From: Streptomyces regalis
GTDB lineage: Bacteria > Actinomycetota > Actinomycetes > Streptomycetales > Streptomycetaceae
Assembly: GCF_001509475.1 (NCBI RefSeq)
Contig: NZ_LLZG01000277.1
Location: forward strand, 74,775-113,478
Length of the DNA: 38,704 nucleotides
Reading direction: 5' to 3'
This document shows positions 32,920 to 38,704 of the stretch, one piece after another. The position numbers and the translations under genes were made by a program. The notes beneath the pieces are model-generated. The model saw nothing but the letters and a program-made list of their open reading frames with translations. It was not told the DNA's origin and did no database searches. Numbering within the stretch: the stretch's first letter is position 1; every line of letters begins with the position of its first letter.

Positions 32920-33567
32920 ATGGTGAGGCAGTTACGCGCCGAACAGACCCGCACCACGATCCTCACAGCCGCCGCCGAACTGTTCGACCGTCACGGCTAT
33001 GAATCGACCAGCCTCAGCGACATCGTCGAGCACGCCCAAGTCACCAAGGGTGCCCTGTACTTCCACTTCGCGGCGAAGGAGGATCTCGCCCAGGCCATCA
33101 TGGAGCTCCAGTCCAGAGCCTCCCGGCAGATGGCGACCGAGATGGACGCCCGGGCCTCCTCCTCGCTGGAGGCCCTGATACGCACGACGTTCGGCATCAC
33201 GCGCCTGTCCGTCGAAGGGCCGATACCCCGGGCCGGCCTGCGCCTCGCCACGGGGGGAGTGGTGATACGGCCGCCCCTGCGGCACCCCTTCACCGAGCTG
33301 CTGGACATCACCACCCGCAAACTCCTCGGCGCCGCCAAGGAGTCCGACATCCACCCGGACGTCGACGTCGAGGCCGCGGCGCACTCCCTCGTCTGCTTCT
33401 TCGTCGGCACCCGCGTCGTCGGCCGCTCCCTCGAACCCGTCGCACGCCAGTCCCGCAGGGTGGCCGAGATGTGGCACTTCATGATCCGCGGTCTGGTCCC
33501 GGTACCCCGCCGGGCCCGCTATCTCGCGCTCGCGACACAGCTGGAGCGGGAGCTCAGAGCCGTATGA
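32920..33567 (+). CDS. ScbR-like TetR regulator, receptor 2 (possible pseudo-receptor)
   Basis: A 215-residue TetR protein with the butyrolactone-receptor signature: RAEQTRTTILTAAAELFDRHGY and VTKGALYFHFAAKEDLAQAIM. The ligand half (GLRLATGGVVI, FVGTRVVGRSLEP) is more diverged from receptor 1. Many clusters pair a true receptor with such a second regulator that binds antibiotics or none of the lactones. The start is ATG 32920 with CAGGAG 9 nt upstream; the ATG at 32884 lies inside the ARE-like palindrome and is rejected. Codon 5 is TTA (32932-32934), placing the regulator under bldA control. Codirectional with the synthase, 69 bp downstream. Confidence 0.88.
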   Translation: MVRQLRAEQTRTTILTAAAELFDRHGYESTSLSDIVEHAQVTKGALYFHFAAKEDLAQAIMELQSRASRQMATEMDARASSSLEALIRTTFGITRLSVEGPIPRAGLRLATGGVVIRPPLRHPFTELLDITTRKLLGAAKESDIHPDVDVEAAAHSLVCFFVGTRVVGRSLEPVARQSRRVAEMWHFMIRGLVPVPRRARYLALATQLERELRAV

Positions 33568-33580
33568 CAGGCGCGATACC

Positions 33581-34780
33581 GTGAGCCGCATGCCCGACAG
33601 GTCCGACACCCCCCTCGCGCCCGTGCTCCTCGGCAACGAGCCCGGCTCGTTCCCGCACAGCGTGCTCGCCGAGCGGCACCCCGCGATCATCCGGCAGGTA
33701 CGGGAGTCCTTCCCGTACGCCCCCCAGCAGCACCGCGCGCTGGACGCGCTCCTCGCGAGCTGCACCAAGGGCGTGATCGAACCGCTCCCCGCCGACGCGT
33801 ACGACGGGGAACACTGGGCGTCATGGGGCGCCGACGCCTGCACCGGCCGGACCTGGTTCGACGTACCGTGGCTGTGGTCGGAGAGCTACTTCTACCGCCA
33901 ACTCCTCGAAGCAGTCGGCTACTTCACCCCGGGCCCCTGGCAGGGCATCGACCCCTTCCGGCCCTCCAAACTGGCCGAACTAGACTCCCCCGAGACGGAC
34001 GAGGAACTCGCAGCCCTCGACGCCCTCGCTGACCGGCCCGCCGACGAGCAGGACCGGGCGCTGCTGCACGGCTCGCTGTGGGGCAACCGCGCGGACCTCG
34101 GATTCCGTATGTCGGCCGCGCAGGGCGAGGCAGCAACCTCAAAGACCCCGCCCCTCGTGGCCGACGACAGCGAGACCCTCTGGTCCCTGCTCCCGCACTC
34201 CGGCTCGGCCACCCTGTGCCTGATCGCCGACAACGCGGGCCGCGAACTCGTCCCCGACCTGCTCCTCATCGCCCGCCTCCTCACCCAGGGGCGCGTCGGA
34301 CGGGCACTCCTCCACGTCAAGCCGTACCCCTACTACGTCTCCGACGCCACGCACGCCGACGTGCTCGACGCCCTGCGTCGGCTGACAAAGGCTCCGGGCG
34401 CGGCCGCGACGTACGGCCGCGTGCTCTGGTCGGCCATGACGGACGGCCGCCTCACCGTCCGCGCCCACCCCTTCGCCGCCGCCCCGCTGTCGTACGCGGA
34501 CATGCCCGGCGACCTGCGCGAGGAGCTCGCCGCTGCCACCCTCACCCTCGTCAAGGGCGACCTCAACTACCGCCGCCTCGTCGGCGACCGACTCTGGCCG
34601 CCGACGACGCCGTTCACCGCCGTGACCGCCCACTTCCCCGGCCCGGTCGCCGCCCTGCGCACCCTGAAGTCCGACGTGATCACCGGCCTGGACGCCCGCA
34701 CGGAGGCGGCGCTGGTGGCGGCGGAGGGGCAGAAGTGGCGGACCGGCGGGACGCATGCGCTGATCCAGGTACGGACGTGA
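33581..34780 (+). CDS. DUF89 / ARMT1-like damage-control phosphatase family protein
   Basis: A 399-residue protein. SATLCLIADNAGRELVPDLLL (Asp217-Asn218) and TLVKGDLNYRRLVGD (Asp about 327) are the metal-binding motifs of the DUF89 fold, whose members are metal-dependent phosphatases acting on damaged sugar-phosphate metabolites. The N-terminal all-helical part (ERHPAIIRQVRESFPY) also fits. The start is GTG 33581 or ATG 33590; neither has a clear ribosome binding site, and the gene follows receptor 2 by 13 bp, so it may be in the same transcript. The true substrate is unknown. Confidence 0.85.
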   Translation: MSRMPDRSDTPLAPVLLGNEPGSFPHSVLAERHPAIIRQVRESFPYAPQQHRALDALLASCTKGVIEPLPADAYDGEHWASWGADACTGRTWFDVPWLWSESYFYRQLLEAVGYFTPGPWQGIDPFRPSKLAELDSPETDEELAALDALADRPADEQDRALLHGSLWGNRADLGFRMSAAQGEAATSKTPPLVADDSETLWSLLPHSGSATLCLIADNAGRELVPDLLLIARLLTQGRVGRALLHVKPYPYYVSDATHADVLDALRRLTKAPGAAATYGRVLWSAMTDGRLTVRAHPFAAAPLSYADMPGDLREELAAATLTLVKGDLNYRRLVGDRLWPPTTPFTAVTAHFPGPVAALRTLKSDVITGLDARTEAALVAAEGQKWRTGGTHALIQVRT

Positions 34781-34806
34781 CGACCGCCCCGTTCGCTGGG
34801 CAGCCA

Positions 34807-36069
34807 TCAAGTGATCTGCACGGGCAGTGACTTGAGGCCGTTGATGAAGTTCGACACCAGTCGCCTCGGCGGCCCCGCCGTCCGCAAGGTCGGCAGTACC
34901 CGCAGGGCCTCCCGGTAGAGGACCCGCAGCTGCAGCCGCGCGAAGTGCGCGCCCAGGCAGACGTGCGGGCCGTCACCGAAGGAGACGTGCGGATTCGGGG
35001 CGCGGGACAGGTCCAGCCGGTCCGGGTCGCTGAAGACCCGTCCGTCGCGGTTGGCGGAGGCATGGAAGACGACCACCTTGTCGCCCGCGCGGATGCGCCG
35101 GCCCGCCAGCTCGGTGTCCTGGGCGGCGGTGCGGCGGAACGTGAGGACGGGCGGGTGCCAGCGGAGCAACTCGTCGACGACGGAGGGCAGTTCGACGCGT
35201 CCGCTCCGTAGGCGCTCGCAGGCCTCCGGGTGCTCCGCCAGCGCCAGCAGGCCGCCGGGTGCCGCGCTGCGGACGGTGTCGTTGCCGGCGACGGTGAGCA
35301 GGAAGAAGAACATCCCCAGCTCGGCGCGGGAGAGTTCGGCGTCGTGTGCCAGGGTGGTCATGACGTCGTCGTCGGGGTAGCGCCGCTTGTGCGCGGCCAG
35401 TTGCTGGGCGTACCCGAACATGTCCGCCAGCATCGCGGGCGACCGCGGATTGACGGGCCTGCCCGTGGCGTCCAACACCGGGGCACCCGCCTCGTCCGGG
35501 TCCTGGTACCCGATCACCCGCTGCGTCCAGTGCAGCAGCAGCTTGCGATCGGCCTCCGGCACACCGAGCAGGTCGGCGAGGTTGAGCAGGGCGTAGTCGT
35601 CGGTGACGGCGGAGACCAGGTCGACGGTGCCGTCCGAGGCACGGGCCTCGTCCAGGGCGCGCGTGAGGAGCGTTCGGGCCCGTTCCTGCGCGACCGCGGT
35701 GAAACGGTCGATGCGGCCGGGCGTGAAGGCCCGGCTGATCAGCCGCCGCAAGCGCCCGTGCCCCGGCGGATCCTGATTGAGCATCATGCGGCGGATGAAC
35801 GGCAGATCGTCCGGGTCCGGGTCGCGGATCTGGGTCGCGCCGATGTACGAGGAGTACGTCGCCGAGTCCTTGAGTACGCGCACCACGTCCGCGTGCCGGG
35901 TCACCGCCCAGAACCCGGGCCCGGCCGGCCAGCCCAGCACCTCGGGTTCGTCCTGCCGGGCCACCGGGTGGTGCTCGCGCAGGATGCGGTAGGCGTCGTA
36001 GGGCACGCCGGTGGCGTACTGCCGGGGGTCGAAGACGTCGGGGACGGAGGGAGCGTCGTGGACCGTCAC
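34807..36069 (-). CDS. cytochrome P450
   Basis: A 420-residue bacterial P450. The I-helix motif AGNDTV provides the oxygen-activating Thr region, ELLRW holds the ExxR-type Glu/Arg contact, and FGDGPHVCLGAHFARLQ carries the heme-ligating Cys371 (F-G-x-G-x-H-x-C-x-G). MLNQDPPGHGRLRRLISRAFTPGR is the conserved C-helix. Start GTG 36069 overlaps the hydrolase stop (GTGA) with GAGGGGG upstream, so the two are translated together. No ferredoxin gene is adjacent. Near the butyrolactone locus it might tailor a signal or a product, but that is inference. It ends 26 bp from the convergent DUF89 gene. Confidence 0.93.
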   Translation of the reverse strand: MTVHDAPSVPDVFDPRQYATGVPYDAYRILREHHPVARQDEPEVLGWPAGPGFWAVTRHADVVRVLKDSATYSSYIGATQIRDPDPDDLPFIRRMMLNQDPPGHGRLRRLISRAFTPGRIDRFTAVAQERARTLLTRALDEARASDGTVDLVSAVTDDYALLNLADLLGVPEADRKLLLHWTQRVIGYQDPDEAGAPVLDATGRPVNPRSPAMLADMFGYAQQLAAHKRRYPDDDVMTTLAHDAELSRAELGMFFFLLTVAGNDTVRSAAPGGLLALAEHPEACERLRSGRVELPSVVDELLRWHPPVLTFRRTAAQDTELAGRRIRAGDKVVVFHASANRDGRVFSDPDRLDLSRAPNPHVSFGDGPHVCLGAHFARLQLRVLYREALRVLPTLRTAGPPRRLVSNFINGLKSLPVQIT

Positions 36070-36911
36070 GCCCCCTCGCCTTCGTTCGCGCCGGCCACCT
36101 CGCCCGCGCCGTCCGCGCGCAGGAAGTCCTCGACCACGCGGATCAGCTCCAGTGGGGTCTCGTCCATGGCGATGGGGGTCCCCCCGCTCGAGCGAAGCCG
36201 AGAGTGGGGGAGGCCAGCGGAGGGGAGTTCGTGCAGCTCGGCGCGGGGGTACCAGGTCATCCACGTCCGGCGGAGCAGGTCGGCGGACAGGGCCGGGTCG
36301 AGGGCGCCTGCCACGGCGAGCGCGGGTACCAGGGAGCCCTCGACCTGCGTGTGGAAGTCCTCCCGGGCCCAGGAGTCCAGCCAGGCGCGGAACTCCTTCT
36401 GGTCGCTGACGGCGAGCGACCGGGCGACCATGCGATCGAGCCAGGCGGCCGGGCGGCGCCCACCGGTGGTGATGTCGATGATGGCGCGCCGGTTCTCCGG
36501 CTGGTGCGCCGCGTCCGCGAACAGTTCCCACTGTTCCGGCGGCAGCGCCAGCCCCGAGGCCGGAACCGGCGAGACCCCGACCAGCCTGCGCAGCCGGTGC
36601 GGGGCGACGGTGAGGAGGCGCTGTCCGACCGCGCCGCCCATTGAGTGGCCGACCACCGAGAAGCGCTCCCAGCCGAGCCGGTCGGCGAGTTCCACCAGGT
36701 CGAGAGCGGCTTCGGCGGTCGTACACGCACCGACGGCGTCCTTGGCGCCGCCGTAGCCCCGCAGGTCGACCAGGGCGTAGGTGAAGGCCGTGCGGTCGAG
36801 GTCCGGGAGGAGGGGTGCGTAGGCGGACCGGTCGGCGAACCAGCCGTGCACGGCGAACACCTTGTGGGGCCCGTCGCCGTGCAGCTCGTGCGGGAGTGTG
36901 AAGGAGGTCAT
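36066..36911 (-). CDS. alpha/beta hydrolase, possibly inactivated by repeat insertion
   Basis: A 281-residue alpha/beta hydrolase. Oxyanion HGW (about 22-24), nucleophile Ser90 in VVGHSMGG and the acid Asp205 in VAGALDP are present. In relatives the catalytic His follows in a segment like P-x-A-G-H-x-P-M-x-E-T-P. Here the sequence reads PSAG, then LPHSRLRSSGGTPIA, then MDETPLELI: about 13 residues encoded by dispersed palindromic repeat copy C sit where the His should be. A His is present in the insert (LPHSR, residue 236) but in a foreign context. Start ATG 36911 is the first residue of the conserved fold. First gene of the operon with the P450. Confidence 0.85.
   Translation of the reverse strand: MTSFTLPHELHGDGPHKVFAVHGWFADRSAYAPLLPDLDRTAFTYALVDLRGYGGAKDAVGACTTAEAALDLVELADRLGWERFSVVGHSMGGAVGQRLLTVAPHRLRRLVGVSPVPASGLALPPEQWELFADAAHQPENRRAIIDITTGGRRPAAWLDRMVARSLAVSDQKEFRAWLDSWAREDFHTQVEGSLVPALAVAGALDPALSADLLRRTWMTWYPRAELHELPSAGLPHSRLRSSGGTPIAMDETPLELIRVVEDFLRADGAGEVAGANEGEGA
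36173..36213 (+). repeat. dispersed palindromic repeat, copy C (inside hydrolase gene)
   Basis: TGGGGGTCCCCCGCTCGAGC then GAAGCCGAGAGTGGGGGAGG, nearly identical to the inverse of copy A over about 37 bp. It interrupts the conserved C-terminal motif of the alpha/beta hydrolase but keeps the frame. Confidence 0.8.
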
Positions 36912-36984
36912 GCGACCAAGGTGGCGCATATCGGCGAAGACCGGCAGATTGACGTGGCGTTGTTCGCATGCTGTATGTGGTGAT

Positions 36985-37016
36985 CATGACAAAAGCTTGA
37001 TAGTCATGTCGACATG
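36985..37016. promoter_or_regulatory. palindromes over the start of the SsuA-like gene
   Basis: CATGTCGACATG (37005-37016) is a perfect 12-bp palindrome that includes the ATG of the binding-protein gene. CATGAC (36985-36990) and GTCATG (37003-37008) form a second inverted repeat with a 12-bp gap. Both lie in the 102-bp divergent space between the hydrolase and transporter genes. They look like operator sites. No ribosome binding site precedes the ATG, so translation may be leaderless. Confidence 0.5.
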
Positions 37017-38018
37017 GCGTTACGTCAATTGCGCTCGGGAACGGGGAAAGCAGCGACGGAGAAGGCGACGACGGGGAAAGCGGCGGCCGCCGCGGTCACC
37101 TTCATGCTGGTGGCGCTCACCGCCTGCGGCGACGACGGGGACTCCTCGTCCGGTGCCGAGGGGCGGGAGACCGTCACGGTGGCCGCTCTGCCACTGATCG
37201 ACTGCGTCGCCCTCTACATCGCGCGGGACCGCGGCCTGTTCGAGAAGGAGGGCCTCGACGTCCGCATCCAGCAGGTCCAACAGAGCCTCCAGGCGCTGCC
37301 GGCCCTGGCCAAGGGCCAGATCGACATGGTCGCGAGTGCCAACTACGTCACCTATCTGCAGGCCCATGAGCAGGGCACGCTCGACGTCCGGATCGTCGCC
37401 GAGGCGATCAGGGCCGCGCCGCGGATGATGGAGGTCCTGGTGCCCGCGGACTCGGACATCAAGACCGTCGCCGACCTCGAGGGCAAGAGGCTCGCGGTCA
37501 ACACCCTGAACAACGTCCAGTCGCTCACCTTCGACGAGATCCTGGAGAAACAGGGCGTCGGCCGCCCCGTCTACCGGGCGATTCCCTTCCCGCAGATGGG
37601 CGCGGCTCTGGACAAGGGGCAGGTCGACGCCGTGCACGCGGTCGAGCCCTACGACAGTTCCATCCAGGACGAGTTGAAGGCCCGGGTCCTCGTCGACGGC
37701 TCGTCCGCTCCCGTGGAGGCCATTCCCCTCAGCGGGTACATCAGCTCGAGCAAGTACGCCGACGGGAACGCCAAGACGCTGGCCGCGTTCCAGCGGGCCG
37801 TCAAAGCGGCTGTGCGGATCGCCGAAGAGGACCCGTCCGTCGTACGCGACATCCTGCCGACGTACACCAAGGTGACCGAGAAGCAGGCCGCGTCCATCGA
37901 TCTGCCCGTCTTTCCGCCCACTGTGGACGCCGCGCAGCTCACCCGGCTCACCGACCTCATGGAAAAGCAGGGGATGCTGAAGAAGCCGATCGACCCGGCG
38001 ACGCTGATGGTCAAGTGA
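37014..38018 (+). CDS. ABC transporter substrate-binding lipoprotein (SsuA/NMT1-like), TTA codon
   Basis: A 334-residue lipoprotein with lipobox ALTAC (Cys38) after an unusually long, Lys/Ala/Thr-rich N-region with an internal duplication (GKAATEKATTGKAAA). The binding domain is of the NMT1/SsuA type: VALYIARDRGLFEKEGLDV, ALAKGQIDMVASANYV and LEGKRLAVNTLNNVQ. This class imports sulfonates, nitrate, taurine or thiamine precursors. Codon 3 is TTA (37020-37022), so translation should wait for bldA tRNA. The permease gene follows 9 bp later. Substrate not predictable here. Confidence 0.88.
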   Translation: MALRQLRSGTGKAATEKATTGKAAAAAVTFMLVALTACGDDGDSSSGAEGRETVTVAALPLIDCVALYIARDRGLFEKEGLDVRIQQVQQSLQALPALAKGQIDMVASANYVTYLQAHEQGTLDVRIVAEAIRAAPRMMEVLVPADSDIKTVADLEGKRLAVNTLNNVQSLTFDEILEKQGVGRPVYRAIPFPQMGAALDKGQVDAVHAVEPYDSSIQDELKARVLVDGSSAPVEAIPLSGYISSSKYADGNAKTLAAFQRAVKAAVRIAEEDPSVVRDILPTYTKVTEKQAASIDLPVFPPTVDAAQLTRLTDLMEKQGMLKKPIDPATLMVK

Positions 38019-38027
38019 CGTGGTGAC

Positions 38028-38704
38028 ATGAAGGGGCGTCAGGAGCAGCTCCTGCTGGGCAGTTTGGGCGTACTGCTTGCCTTCGGTGCCTGCGAGGCCG
38101 TCTCCCGCGCCGGTCTCGTACGGCGCACCTACCTCCCGCCCGCCTCCGAAGTCCTCGCTCGTGCCGTGGAGTTGGCGGGCGACACGGTCTTCCTGGACGG
38201 CCTCGCCGCCACTCTGCGCGCCTGGGCGCTCGGGCTCGCCCTGGCCTGTGCCATCGCCGTTCCGGTCGGCCTGGTCCTCGGCAGTGTGCCGGTCGTCGAC
38301 GCCGCCGTCCGCGCGATCGTCGAGTTCCTGCGGCCGCTGCCGTCCGTCGCGCTGATTCCCCTGGTCTCCCTCCTCCTCGGCTCCGGCACCGAGACCAAGG
38401 TCGCGCTGGTGACGTACGCCTCGGTCTGGCCGATCCTCTTCAACACCGTCTACGGCCTCGGCGAGACCGACCACCTGGCCAAGGACACCCTCCGCGCCTT
38501 CGGCTTCGGCCGCCTCGCCGTCCTCCTCCGCGTCGAACTGCCGGGCACGGCCCCCTTCATCGCCGCCGGCATCCGCATCTCGGCGGCGGTCGCCCTCATC
38601 CTGGCCGTGGCCACGGAGATCCTCTCCGGCTTCGGAGAGGGCCTCGGCATCTTCATCGCCCAGGCGGGTCTGGCCACGGACGGGACACGGGATGTGCTGG
38701 CGGG
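38028..38704 (+). CDS. ABC transporter permease (SsuC-like), partial at right edge
   Basis: 225 residues are visible and the gene runs off the window. Membrane helices LLLGSLGVLLAFGACEAV and ALGLALACAIAVPVGLVLG, the segment FLRPLPSVALIPLVSLLLGSG and the coupling loop DTLRAFGFGRLAVLLRVELPG are typical of SsuC/TauC permeases. ATG 38028 is 9 bp after the binding-protein stop, in one operon. The ATPase gene is expected just beyond the edge. Confidence 0.92.
   Translation, partial: MKGRQEQLLLGSLGVLLAFGACEAVSRAGLVRRTYLPPASEVLARAVELAGDTVFLDGLAATLRAWALGLALACAIAVPVGLVLGSVPVVDAAVRAIVEFLRPLPSVALIPLVSLLLGSGTETKVALVTYASVWPILFNTVYGLGETDHLAKDTLRAFGFGRLAVLLRVELPGTAPFIAAGIRISAAVALILAVATEILSGFGEGLGIFIAQAGLATDGTRDVLA

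Noticed and set aside
34807..36069. P450 as the CvnE member of a conservon
   Set aside because: Some conservons end with a P450 gene, but this one lies over 12 kb from both conservons and is coupled to a hydrolase gene instead.

Overview
The window is high-GC actinobacterial DNA. Gene content points to Streptomyces: two conservons (cvnABCD), a gamma-butyrolactone-type signalling locus, rare TTA (bldA) codons, twin-arginine and lipoprotein exports, and dispersed GC-rich repeats of a kind I recall as common in that genus. I cannot name the species.

Layout. 1-889: the end of an FMN-binding protein gene and apbE, a flavinylation pair. 1018-3262: remains of an IS5-type transposase and a MATE efflux gene, both inside a pair of 12-bp inverted repeats. 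3419-5076: a MarR regulator with a duplicated operator over its promoter, a small exported protein gene with a TTA codon, and an MFS transporter gene gutted by an internal deletion, ended by a strong hairpin. 5100-7190: a GT39/ArnT-like membrane glycosyltransferase. 7475-9980 plus 14734-15690: an OpuC-type osmoprotectant ABC transporter whose binding-protein gene is split from the rest by conservon 1 (10180-14383, minus strand). 15749-17128: an exported GH43-type glycosidase with an arabinose-binding domain. 17255-18619: two decayed divergent genes (ROK family and M81 family) joined head to head by a deletion that removed both 5' ends. 18677-22442: conservon 2. 22682-23680: an orphan sugar-binding lipoprotein. 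23923-24726: a DUF574 methyltransferase. 24812-25127: a 38-bp minisatellite beside a dispersed repeat. 25186-26318: a DUF6230/DUF6114 pair. 26991-30808: a small secreted protein, an AA10 copper oxygenase with a membrane anchor, and a subtilisin-type exoprotease with a P domain. 31027-33567: an AfsA-type butyrolactone synthase between two ScbR-like receptor genes. 33581-34780: a DUF89 protein. 34807-36911: an alpha/beta hydrolase and P450 operon. 37014-end: a TTA-containing SsuA-like binding protein and the start of its permease.

The parts most worth attention are: the signalling locus with TTA codons in both the synthase and the second receptor and a palindromic autoregulatory-like element next to that receptor's start; a mobile-looking palindromic repeat present in-frame in three genes, in one of them where the catalytic histidine of a hydrolase should be; two conservons that each lie beside a solute-binding lipoprotein gene; the MATE gene framed by IS-like ends; and the deletion scar at 17700.
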